Assembly: GCF_905475465.1 (NCBI RefSeq)
Contig: NC_062239.1
Location: forward strand, 1,550,001 to 1,614,000
Length of the DNA: 64,000 bases
DNA from: Pieris napi
Taxonomy: Eukaryota > Arthropoda > Insecta > Lepidoptera > Pieridae
Direction: 5' to 3'
Shown here: piece by piece, positions 11,105 through 23,500 of the stretch
Layout: each line of letters begins with the position of its first letter
Numbering within the stretch: position 1 is the first letter of the stretch
Translations under genes and position numbers: made by a program
Notes under the pieces: model-generated
What the model saw: the letters and a program-made list of their open reading frames with translations, nothing else
Databases searched by the model: none
Told to the model about the DNA's origin: nothing

Positions 11105-14100
11105 ATGTGGTTTCTTAGTTGTTTTATAGTGTAGGTAACAACATTGATTTAGCTTTTTAAATACCTGTATACTTTGAATGCTTTAGCTAATTCTATAATA
11201 TCGAATTTAGTTTTTTTTTACGCTGCTTATGGATATTATTTATCTGAATTTAAAAAGAGACAAAGACAACATACTCAATTTATAGTACATAATATACGGT
11301 TTTTTATTTTATTTTTGTCATTTTATCTACCTTTATGTGTATGCATAATATTGTATATATTTGCAGAATTTACAGCTTAAACGTTGCTGTGCAAGGACTG
11401 CAAGCGCAACACAATAGACAGAGAAGATACCTCGTATTTACTCCTTTTACACAATGGGGGGTGAGTAGTTAATAACTTATATAATATATATAATAATAAT
11501 AATCAGTGGCGCTACAACCTTTTTAGCTCTAGGCCTCTTTCTGTATCTGTTTCATGATCATTTGTTAATCTAATAGGCAAGTAGGTGATCAGTCTCCTGT
11601 GCCAGACGCACGTCGACTTTTTGTGTCTAAGGCAAGCCGGTTTCCTCACGATGTTTTCCTTCACCGTTCGAGCGAATGTTAAATAAGCACATAGAAAGAA
11701 AGTCGATTGGTGCACAGCCGGGGATCGAACCTACGACCTCAATATATATAGTACAATTCATAAATTTAAGTTCAAATTTTGTATATTTAATAACATTCCA
11801 CGCAACCAAATTGTTTTTAACAATAGTGGTCTCTATTATTAAGAATATAAATATATATGTGCATGTTGCCCCAAATAACTCCTTCAACATTTCTTCTTAC
11901 TGTACTTACAGTCACTTCCATTAATTAAGCTAAGACAGAAATACAGGTTTATACAAGTTCACCATCTAATCACAAGCTTAAAACGTCTTCCACCGAACAA
12001 TGCTTCTCGGGCAATCTTTTGAGGCAGTAAATTGATTGACTTAGTTGTATTGAGTGTCATGTTTATTTAATACTAGCTGACTCGGCTAACTTCGTTCCGC
12101 CTTACAGTCTAATAATATCGTATTTACTTTAGTTAAACTTATTGTAGGATTTCATTAAGGTAATAACATTTACAACCTTTTTTGCAAATACAGAAATGTT
12201 TTATTGCTTGCCATTACGAAAGAAAAATGGCAGTTTTACACATTAGGCCTGTTCTCTCTAGCGCTAATATTGCGATACTGCATGACAAAGCACTTTCAGT
12301 AACCTTTGGATTCTGTCGTCCGCCATTCAGTGCATCTACTAGGATGACAACATTATCAACATCCTTAATAAGAATAAGTATGATCTCCATGAACTAAAAA
12401 CGGCTATTGGTACGGTTTTCAACAGATAGTATGATTCTTGAGGAAGCTTTAAGCGTTCAACATTGTTTTGTGTAAATTGATCGAAATATAACGATTATTG
12501 TTAATGAAGTCCGATATAAATCTATCAATCTTGTATATTAATAAAGAAAGCCTGTCTTATACTAATATCTTATTTGTTTTATATTTAAAGGTATTTGCTA
12601 CAGTAGCAGTGCCTTTAGATACGGAGGCTACCGTGAGTGTCGCGTGGTTCTTCGAAGCAAACTACTATACTGTCGACAATGCTACGTGGTACCAACCACT
12701 TTTGGGTGATGTTGAGGTTTGTACTAAGTGATTGATAAACCCAGTTCTGTCCTTTTCCTATATTCTTGAGGACGAGATTACTTGTCAAAGTCAAAATCAT
12801 TTATTCATATAGGTAACACAATGTACACTTATGAACGTCAAAAAGAAGTATATGTAATTTTAGATTTACTGCCAGTTCTGACTTCAGAAGAACTGGCAAT
12901 AAACTCTCCGACACTCTTTTTAATCGCCAAGTTTTTTTGTTCTAGACAATTTTGTAAGGAGCTGCAACCGTTACACTATGTTTCATATGACTTCTTAAGT
13001 AATTAATAGTTAATTATTAATAATACAATAAATTAAAAACAAAGATTTGTTCTCTATCTGCAGGAGGCTTGTTAGTGATATTGCCATTTTCTTTTTTTGG
13101 ATATATATGCAACAATCTTAAAATTGTATGGGACAGACCCTCTACGTTTCTTTTGTTTGATTTATTATTAATCAAGAGTTAGTCCAGAAATCGACTTCGA
13201 CACGCGTAATTTTTGGCTCATATACGCTAGTGTAGTTTTCCAGTACCGTGCGATTACGTTTATTACTTAGATAGAAAAAAAATACTGATGCATAGACGAA
13301 GATTGAATACAGGACCGAAATAGTCAATGATGATAGCACATGAAGACTAAAATTACTAATATTTTATATTATTGCGTATTTTATCGGTTCTATAAAAGAT
13401 ATTTGATTCAATTTCGCAGATAAGCAAACGAGAACATCGTAGAAGTACCGATTCTAGGAATATATTGTCAAGAAAATATTTCTACACATTCATAGAAAAT
13501 ATGCTTGAAAAGTAAGTATCTTATTGAATACATAATCCTCGAAGAATTGTATGGAATCTCAAGAATTCTATAGTAATGTAGTTCACAATTTATTTGTTAA
13601 ACATTCATAGCATGTCAAAAATGACGTAGTTATGTTTTGCAAATAATAACAAAATACTTAATTGATTATTTTTAACAGGAGCTTATGTGTGCCTTTTATT
13701 AAAGTGTTATTATTTAGTAAGATCTAACTTAAATTAACTACGCCATTCAGTATATCAACTACACGCATATATGTGTAGCCACATAGTGTAGATTGTTTTA
13801 AATAAATTGAACAGGGTACGTTTTGACTTATAATCGATAAACCAGAACCAGACCAGCTTGTATATAGATCTAAGCCTTGATAACGTAAATAGTATTGCCT
13901 ATACATATAGAGAGAGATAAACTTACATCAAACGCACGTGGTTGTCGCAATTCCAATTTTCTTCTATAACCATACAGCTTATTAATGAACAATTGGTTAC
14001 ACGATCGAATACATTAACTAAGTCCCAATTAAACCAACAAACCAACCAATTACATTCCCAGTTCCGTCTCAAACCTCACATGAGTTTCGCACTAAGCCTC

Positions 14101-17100
14101 GTCATTTCGGTGGCAATAAGGAGTAATACACCCAACCCAAACAGAGGCGTATTTTATACTAAATAGGCCCGAAACATCAGCGAAATTTTAAAAACATTAC
14201 AAACACGTAATATCTATGAAATATTTTTGAATAGCCATAAGGATAAACATTGCATAGCAATTATTTACCTTTCCTGTTTGAATATATAAGACAGAAAAGT
14301 CTAATAATAATCTATTACCGACATTGGTTTATTACACAGGGTTTTTCGAACCTTTATTATTTTTTCTATACTGGCAAGAAGGTGGTGAGTGACATACGCC
14401 GTCGCATTTTTACACGCTTTATATTAGCTTCACCTGTATGTATGTAGGTATGTATGTATGTAACCGACTCCTTCGGACTCGATTTTGACCCACTTTAAAT
14501 GGACAGATTTAATTCAAACTTTGCGCACCTGTCAAAGATCGATGACAATGCCATAATCCGAAAAAAAAATGAAAAAAAATAAAAAAAATTTAACTAAAAA
14601 AGCTCTGTGCCATATTTTTCGTTTATGGAGCAACCCACGATTTTTCACAATAATACCAGTATTTTTTGTTCATTACCATTTTCAACCTAAATTAGGAATT
14701 ATTTTTCACTTTTTAGTTTGACGTGCTTTAAAAGCGTGTGTTCTAGTTTTTTTAAACTATTATTTATTGGGTCTAACGATCACTTAATATATACCTTTAC
14801 CGCGCTGAGTTTAGATAATTACGCAAATTACAGGAAATTCATAAAGGCTTGTAAGTCTCGCGCCTAACAATGTTCTGTCACCTAAACATCCGACTCTGTA
14901 AGCCACAATCGTAGACGATCCAATGAATAAACTAAATTAAAGCTAATCATTGTTCAAACTGTTTAAACTATATTCGATTCGAGTATTGAAATATGTTTAT
15001 GTGTGTTTAAATTGCAGTACCGAGTTTGGTTATGGTAATTTGATTTTATTACTACCTTAGTTCAGGTTCTCGTTGCTCTACCTGTTTGAATTGTCATTTC
15101 ATCTTGAATACAGTGTTAGTATTAATTTAAGTATGAATCTATGTTTTGGCAGTTATGATTAGGTTTATATTGAGATAAATACGTAGGCATTAGAGTAAAC
15201 AAGTATGTGCGTATAGCATTACTATTATACTTCGTCCTAACTTGCTTCTACGAATATTAATAGTACGACCATTGTATTTTAAATACTGGCCTCACCCGGG
15301 ATGTAAACCCAAAGCTTCACGATCTGCAGCGGAATTTGCTAGCCACAAGATCGATCCAGATCGATCCTGAGAAATACGCCTCGAGAACTACCAGCAGTTA
15401 GGATACCTAACTTCTATTATAGATATTTTAAAGTCTGATCGTAATTTGCTCCGGTAAAGGTGGCATGGGTATGTGGGGGGACCCACGCTTGGGTCTCTGG
15501 TGAGCAAATAATAGGGTAGGCAATACCCACTAACACCACATTGAGGTGACATCAGGAAAATATTTTTTTTATAACCTAAATTTTTTGGTATAGCATTTTT
15601 GTGCCACCTTTTATTTAATTTATATTTATATTTTATTTTATTTATAATATATTAAGAGAACATATATATATATATATGTATTCTCTTACATTACTTGACG
15701 TTTTTCTTATTTAAAAAACATATTACTTTTAAAAATTCCATATTTATCAGTTATTTTTTTATTTTCGTGTTTCCAACGCACGCGTTCTCATTAAAGAACT
15801 CGTTACGTTAAACAAACAAAAGAAAAGCAACTTTTAATGATGTTTTCACGTAAGTCGAAAGAAAATTTAAAATTAATATTTTAGTTCAAACGTATCTAAG
15901 AAAAGATGTAAATTGTCTTTAACTATTACTATACATATATAACTAATTACTTCCCAAAATAAATAGTATACTATATAAGTACCTACTGACAATTTATTGT
16001 AATAATAGTTCAAATTGGTCACATTTATATTTGTAAAGTTTGACGATATGAAGGATACATTTCATAGTTACTTAATGTTTATAATACGATCTGAATAATA
16101 TTATAAATCCGCATACTTAGTCTAATAACCAAATTAAAGATTTGCCATTACAAAATACCAATTTACACAAACATTCTACACACATGCAAACACCGTTCGC
16201 CAGCATTCTATTATGCAATTTTAAAACATCTATGCAGTGATTTAACGTCTATTTTTGCTTGCAGCCATGGCCACCCGGGACAGCATTGCCTGCTCAGAGC
16301 CATTTGCGAGAATGCCACCTCGCATTTTCTGCATAACGGCATCCTAGGCGATTTGCTTCACCTCCTACTTACGTAAGTAACTCTGTCGATATAAGTTTTG
16401 ACGATATAAGAAGCTGATGCACGTTAGGAATTCCAAAGTCATTATTTACGAGGAACTTTGATTAAAACTTTAAGATTGTAACAGTATTTATTAGGCTATT
16501 ACGCGAATTCAGGATTTTGATTTATATAGTTTATTTTTTCAATTTAAATGAAAAACTTGATTATAGTTAACAATTTAATACGTTTTAATAATCAGAAATG
16601 TTAAGTATTTAAGAGAATAAGAAATATAAGAAGGAAACGCTTTATTATATAATAAGATTTCGTTTTTGTTTTTCCTTAGGTTAATTGGTAGTACCACCAC
16701 TTATTATGCGACCTGGCAAATACTTTTTTCGAGTGTCTATTAATTTTAAAATGTTCCTCTATCCTCTAAATGCCATTTTTCCAGACAAGGGCTAGGACCA
16801 GTAAAACAGAAGTCTCTCTCTTCAGTTGATAGCTCATGTCTACTTTTATATAATGTAATGTAATTTGGTAGCTTCACCGCGACCGACCTATTTATGAAGC
16901 CTATGGGGGTTATATACTATGATTTAAAAATATACTTGAAAAGGATTAGTGCACGAGGTTTTCTGTCAATTTAGTAAAAAAAACTTAATTGTATAATATT
17001 TAGTTTTATATTATTTTAAGTTAGAATTTGGCCATGAATGAGCTGTAAATACTGAAGCCTCAACAACTCCTCTCTTGTTACAGTGTACAGTTTAAAGGAC

Positions 17101-17322
17101 GATGACTCTTTCATTTGATCGGTCCATACGATTGGAATTGGAAACAGAAGTAACCATGATTTATATTTACCCTTGTTTTTTAGACCGTCAACATCGATGT
17201 CAGAAGATAACATAGAAGATTGTTATTATGAAGCAGAATACTGGGGCCTTGAAGACAAATGTTACTACTACGAAGACGCTTGTTCGACGAGTCCTCTAGA
17301 ATATATGTCTTTTACATTATAA
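11105..17322 (+). CDS. DM4/DM12-family secreted protein (191 aa), complete
   Basis: Six exons: 11105-11130, 11376-11460, 12591-12716, 13420-13511, 16265-16372 and 17184-17322 (stop TAA). All introns are GT-AG with phases 2,0,0,2,2, and the joined 576 nt stay open. The start was chosen because MWFLSCFIVLNVAVQGLQA forms a signal peptide across the first splice. Then come RQRRYLVFTPF (basic site before the mature part), VFATVAVPLD, a sequon N-A-T at about residue 67, and RKYFYTFIENMLE. The C-terminal half is the DM4/DM12 domain: CLLRAICENATSHF, NGILGDLLHLLLTPS, CYYEAEYWG, then KCYYYEDAC. There are five domain cysteines rather than four; the extra one precedes YYEAE. The likely role is a secreted protein of unknown function. 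Exon structure matches the downstream paralogue exactly. Repeats occupy introns 2 and 3. Confidence 0.9.
11504..11741 (-). repeat. SINE family 1, inverted, head-truncated
   Basis: It begins CAGTGGCGCTACAACC and proceeds through the body to GGGGATCGAACCTACGACCT, where the A-box head is missing. It lies in intron 2 of the DM4/DM12 gene, only 43 bp after the exon ending at 11460. Confidence 0.85.
12074..12410 (+). repeat. Helitron-like dispersed repeat fragment
   Basis: It starts CTAGCTGACTCGGCTAACTTCG and includes AAAAATGGCAGTTTTACACA, GCATGACAAAGCAC and GTATGATCTCCATGAACT, blocks I recognise as a frequent lepidopteran non-coding repeat. Any short open frames inside it are not host genes. Class is tentative. 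Confidence 0.5.
12781..13005 (-). repeat. LINE 3'-tail fragment, inverted
   Basis: It starts with AAGTCAAAATCATTTATTCATATAGGTAACA in part (the inverted form of the CCTATATGAATAAA...TTTGACTT tail seen at 38215-38256), then ACTGCCAGTTCT and its mirror AGAACTGGCA. This marks the 3' end of a LINE in reverse orientation, inside intron 3. Confidence 0.65.
14437..14463 (+). repeat. (TATG)n microsatellite
   Basis: An imperfect tetranucleotide run TGTATGTATGTAGGTATGTA continues to 14463. Intronic. Confidence 0.9.
15290..15560. repeat. Possible degenerate repeat, relatively GC-rich
   Basis: CCCGGGATGTAAACCCAAAG looks like an inverted B-box region of an old tRNA-derived repeat. A second block with GGTGGCATGGGTATGTGGGG follows. 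No second copy in this window confirms it. Confidence 0.25.
15660..15690. repeat. (AT)n microsatellite
   Basis: A TATATA run, bracketed by AGAGAACAT / ATGTATTCTCT, so the run sits at the centre of a short palindrome. Confidence 0.8.
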
Positions 17323-20300
17323 ATTTAATTATTTTATTTTAGAATATTTAATAAAATATATACATAATTAAAAATGCATATTTGTTTTTTAGGTGGTTCT
17401 CATTAAACTGATAAGTTTTTCTTCGTAGACTTCTACGCCTAAGACAAATGTAACTTTAACATATTTTGTTTCTGCACTTCTCGCACGCATCATGTTTCTT
17501 TTTTTTTAGTTTTTGTCTTTAACTAGGGTTGCCTGGAAGAGATCGCTATCGCGATAAGGCACTCTCAAACTCACGGCCCGGCTAACACTGCTCAATACCG
17601 AATACAAGCAAAAAAGGATAATGCTAAATTAAAAAGTTTCTTCCTCACTGCCAATCGTCATAGGATTTAATATTCTATATATATATTGTGTGATCAACAA
17701 GGCACGGGCTTTCCATACAATCCGTTGCAATCAAAATTTCGCTTTTCAGAAAGCCGGCGGTGGTAAATATTTGCAGGCAGTAAATTGCTCGCGATACAGC
17801 CTAGTTTTAATACCTTTACAATAAATTGGTTTGGCTATACTTATATTTTTTATAAAGCTTACGTTTCTGTTGGGAAAACATGTTTTTCTGTTTAGCATTA
17901 TCATAATTTTTTTTTTTAAATCTTAAAATAGAAATCCGCTACATGTACTTACTAAAATAATTTTTTGATCCCTTGGGACAGTGGCATCATTCGTATTTCG
18001 GAAATTATAGTATTTTCTGAATCTAGAATGAATGAATTTCCTTAAGTAATCTTTTTTGGAAAACGGTTTGTGAATGTTTCTACGGAATATTTTCTTTACA
18101 AACGTAACAAAAATAAAGAATAAAATCTACCAAAAATTAAAAAAAAAAGTATTTCTTTTGAATTTTTATTTTTGAAAACATTGTTTTTGTCTCCATTTCA
18201 TGTTTTCGTTTAACTATAATTAGCAGTCTGAATGATGTGTCTGGCAAAGAAGTCTGATCACCTGCTTGTCTAAAAATTTAAAATAAAAGTATGCAATCTG
18301 AGACCAAGATTGAATAATAACTGTAATTAATAATCTTTCTTTATGTCTTGTAGAATGGTTAAACATAGATTCTATAAAAGTATTAATTAATTAAATTAAA
18401 ACCAAACAATTTCACGTTACAACTGTCCATTATTCTTAAATAAATAATCGAAAGTTGGTCAGCAATAGTTAAACGCAAACAATTGAAACCTTCAAACAAC
18501 GATTCGGCCTCAATTAATTAACGAATCAGCGTTCTTTGTTTACATGTTTGCCTGTTTACTATTTAACTCCGCTTAATAGGTCCATTCTAGGAATTTTAGA
18601 ATAAACGATACTAAATAAAAATTATTTAATAAATAAACGTGAATTTATAACATTATTTTTTATCCTGTATTTTCCAATCTAATTATTAATAATTCATGAG
18701 AAGCATAGTGTAATAGTTGCTCTGAAGATTTATATGTAATGATTTGAGTCACGAAGTGTTTATTGCCAGATCCTCTACGCCATTGATTTGAGAACGAACA
18801 GAATTCTTATTATTGACGTGAAACTGTATATCTTACCTATATGAATAAATAGTATGATTTGGTCTGTAGTACTGGCGTAAACCACTGACTTAAATTTATT
18901 AATAATAATAATTTATATATTATTTGTAGTGTTAAATATCACGTTATTAAAATATATTATTACGTTATTAAATTAATATTAATTATTAAAATTTGAGACC
19001 ATGGCGGCTATTTATTGAGAATTGTCTTATAGTATTTCATACCCGTTACTGTGTAATAGGGGAATATATCTGCATCTATTTTAGTCTCTCTATAAGACGC
19101 GATTTCTAGTTGATATTATTACTAGCCTATGCTAGCCTACGCTTTTTTCACTGTAATTATAACGGTACAAAGTATTGCCTGATTATGCTATGTTTATCAT
19201 TAAATTATTTGGCAGTTAAAGGAACTGTTATGTGATAAATATAATAATATAAATATTTGTGAATAATATTTTTTCCTCAAACTACAGATATGAGGACGTA
19301 GGTACGATCCCCAGCTGTGCCAATGGACTCTTTATCTATGTGTGCATTTAATATTCGCTAAAACAGTGAAGGAAAACATCGGGAGGAAGCCGACTTGCCT
19401 ATTATATTGACAAGTTATTATAAAACAGAAGTCTGAGGCCCAGGCCTAAAGGTTGTAGCGCCACTTTATTTTACAGATAATTAGCATAAAATGAAAAAAT
19501 TGTTCATAGTCACAGTACAGTATCAATTGTCCAATTATCATTGAAGTGATATGACAGAAGTCTCAATTCTGGAACAATTAGCATCCAAACTAGTGCGGGT
19601 TGCGGTCAACTCATTGTCACGTAACGGAAACTCAAATATGCTCCGCTAGACTAAAGTTTATGCGAGACTTATTTAAATTTTTAAATTTTTGTACATATAT
19701 TGAAAATTGCTAGAATAAAGCTTTTAAATAATTATTATTCCTCTACTGTGGTCCTAATTTCATTTGATTTGAAGAAAAGACTCAAAAAACATTTATTTGA
19801 TTAAACCACACATATAAAAAGGAAATACAAAAATAATCACTGCAATAAAAAAATTTGAATGACAAAATATTTTGTTCATATCGAATACATTATTATACAA
19901 ATATTAGGATTATGAACAATCGCAAATTACAGTGTACATATCTGTACAGATATAAATTGCCTTTTATGAAACAATACCATGGACTAAGATTTAATAGGCA
20001 AATTGGATCTTAGATTCGATTTTGCCATACAAAAAAATCTAGTATGGATATGTGGTTGTATGGATATGTTAAATGAAACACTTTGTTACAAGCTGGGTAA
20101 CAACTGGCTTTAATCATTTAAAATATGAGAGACTAACATAAAATTAGGGGTAACGGGGTTGCGACGCTAACAAAACCTAACTTGGCTTATCTAAGGGTTC
20201 ATCTAAGTGAAACTTCAATACAAGTACAGTCGACCTTTTTTGAGAAGAATGTTGAATAACAATTACATATTTATTGTAAGCCTTTCATTATGCATCATTT

Positions 20301-20528
20301 CGTGTTTAAGAAATTAAATATAAGAAAAATATGGTATATATTTTTTTAGCATTCATTTGACTATTTTAAAAATGTACATGTTAACGTGGTGATTTTATTC
20401 TGTCATCGAAAGGCGCACTGTTATTTCGCGTATGGGTGCTAGTTTTCTCTAGTTAACCGTACAGATATCACAATGTATTTCGGTTTGCGCAAAAAAGTCA
20501 ATTCTAAAGTACTTTGCAAACATACGAC
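17323..20528. other. Intergenic region between tandem DM4/DM12 genes
   Basis: A polyadenylation signal AATAAA lies at 17350-17355, 28 nt after the upstream stop. The rest is A/T-rich with one truncated SINE (19290-19470) and no exon that I can support. The promoter of the downstream gene should be in its last few hundred bases, but no convincing TATA box is visible. Confidence 0.5.
19290..19470 (+). repeat. SINE family 1, truncated and internally deleted
   Basis: It starts at TGAGGACGTAGGTACGATCC (B-box region), continues through ATGTGTGCATTTAATATTCGC and GTGAAGGAAAACATC, then jumps over the middle to TTGCCTATTATATTGAC and ends TTGTAGCGCCACTTTATT. Confidence 0.8.
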
Positions 20529-23500
20529 ATGTATCGATCGATTGTTTTCATCCTGTGAGTAAATTTGTATACGTATCCCAAAATTTGTACGTGGTTTTAA
20601 ATGTTTTTATACCGCCTGAAGCTGTTTGTTATTTTTGTGAATTGATTCCGATCAAAATGTTTTGCGAAAATGAGCTTTGTGCCCTCAAACATCAGAAAGG
20701 TTTTGTTTGTAACATATTTTTACTTTTCATACTAAAAATTAAATAGTTAAATTAGATTTTCAATATTTGCGTAATATCATTTATGCGTTTAAAAGGTTTT
20801 GATATAGATATTATGAATCGTTTAAAATGTGTTTTATTTATAGAAAATTATATCTATCACATTCAATCTATTTATAAAATCATAAATTCCATTTAAGATT
20901 TTGGTTTTATTTGTTCGTTTTAGTGTAGTTAAGTTATTAAAGCTATATTTTAACAGAGCCTTATTTGAGTCTTATAAGAAGTAATTATGAAGCTTCTGTC
21001 AGTTATTCGAACGTAATTGCAGAACCGGAAGTAACTATAAAAGTTTATCGTTCTGTTTATATTATTATAAATTTAAAGTGGCTAATTTATTTTGTCAGAT
21101 CTTGAATTTAAGAAATATATAGTCCAAGAATTTCTCGATAGCCTTACTCAATGTCTTCCTATTAATTATCTCTGAAGTTTGTTTAAGTAACAATTACCCT
21201 TTACTCCTACTATTGGATTGGGTTACTAATAAACGATTCAAGTTCCATATCTTGAACTAAAAACTGTATTCAAATAATTTGAGCATGATACTAAAAACAA
21301 AATAAGGAACTTAATTGGAGTAAATTTAATAGTGTTCTAGTAAAGTCGGCGGCAAATTCCGTTATAAATTAAAATGTCATAGCGGGCTTTGAACTTCCTG
21401 CATATTTTACTTTTTAAAACCCTTCGAATGTTCACTGCTTTAAAGTGTATTATAAAAGTTATTTGTATAATTGCGAGCACGAGAGGAATACAACCGAGGT
21501 CAATATTACTATCCTAAGTTTTGTTTTTTCTTTGTTCTAGAGCTTTTTGTTATTTTCACATAGTGGGAACATCATAGTATGAGAATTTATTAAGCGGCTT
21601 TATATTACGATTTTGAGTTGCTGTTAACGAGGCGGAAAGCATCCTAAAAGCTAGTGATTTGACTTAATTTTTAAACTTGCAAGCCTGGAGAGTATTCCGT
21701 TTCCGGTTTTAACAAAATTTATTTATATCCAGAATAGCTCAAATATTTTTTTTAAGGATACTTCTAATGCTTTTTAAATTATCACAATATTTAAATGTAT
21801 ACTTTTCAGAGTTCTTGCTGCTGTGAAGAGCCATGATGTTCAAAAACGAGGACTTATCTTTCCACCTACTACTTTATACGGAGTAAGTTTATTTGAATAC
21901 GATTTTTAAGCTTTTGCAACTATTAAATATATAGTCCAAGATCCCAGAGCGTTCTGACATAACTTATTTTCACATGGATGAAACCTTCACGAATTAGTAA
22001 CGTCTAGTATACTTTAAATACCTGCCTACTTGTGGAGCTTGCCCTGTGACACCTGGGCAGGTACCAGATGAGAAAGGTAACTAAAAATATGAGTTATCTA
22101 ACTTAAATTTGTATGGCTGAATTGTATATATATTTTGTAGAATATTATTCTAAACTAGAATTATAAAGTGTCAGACACTTTTCATGGACCAGAGCTTTTG
22201 TCAGACGCTTTAAAGCTCGACAAAAAATTAATGAACTTTACTTATTTTTTCATGTCTGACTTTTAAATATATTATTCAAGTAACTACTACAAAGTTATAT
22301 TTCATCAGTCAGACAAATTCGAGTGACCAAACATCCCCTAAACACAAAATTATTCAGCCGGGAGTGCGAGCGCGAGAGCACTATGCGCATGCGTTTCAGA
22401 GTAAAAAATTGAAATGTATTGAAAATACTTATTAATTTCAATCCAAGATTTTTGCATCGTTATCTCAGTAAGATCTCTTATTAAAAAAAAAAGATTTAAA
22501 AAGGTTCAACCCAGTCAAAATGTATATCTATATATTTGTCAAGTCGAATCTTTTTTAATCTCTTTGAGCCATTTCGAATTTTTTCAAATCTCTTTTTCTA
22601 ATCAGGGATGAGCTTCAATATTAAGTTGTGAATTAATAAATATTAAAGTGAATTTATTTATTGCATGCATTTGGGATAGTGAATATATGAGGAGCCATTT
22701 TGTTTTATAAGGAATTATCTTTATTTTATTGTAAAAAAGATACCAGTTAGAAAAATTTTAAGAAAAAATTATTTTACCAAAAAATATATAACTATGATTA
22801 ATTACAGCAAATATTTGTTTATCCTTTAAACATCGCAATTATCGACACAGTCATTGGAATTTTCATCGTTCATCCAATCATGATATTGTCCATTCAAGTC
22901 ATCCTCGTCGTCATCAGTGATGTTGTCGTTGCTGGCAGCGTCTTCTGCAAAAAACAGTTTAAAGAATTAAAAAACATAAAATTATAAATACAATAAATTT
23001 AAAACTTAAGTCAAAGTATAGTACCTGAATGTTTAAGGAATTCACTAATGTCTCCGGGTAATTGGTCACCATCAAACCAATGAAAGTGATATTGGTTTTC
23101 TTCTAGCCTCCACCCATTGTGTTCAGGAGTTAAAATGGTTGGTAGTTTTTCATTTGCATTATTCCATATACTAGCAATGTAATTCGCTCGGAGAAATTGT
23201 TGAAATAATTCAGTTTTACACGGTGGTAAACTGCTTGCATCAAAATTTTTCAAATTTTTTCGATTGAATTCTTCGTTAATACTATTTACGCTGTAATTAT
23301 TTATAAATAGCTGAAGTCGGGCAGCATCAACATCGAGTACACCAGGAACACTGTAAATTTCGCAGATGAATTTAAGAAGAGGAACCGAGTTGTTGTGAAC
23401 GTCTCACTCGCTCTGCAATGCATGCGCATAGTGCTCTTTCGCTCGCACTCCCGGCTGAATAACTTTGTGTTTAGGGGGTTTTGTGTTTAGGGGATGTTTG

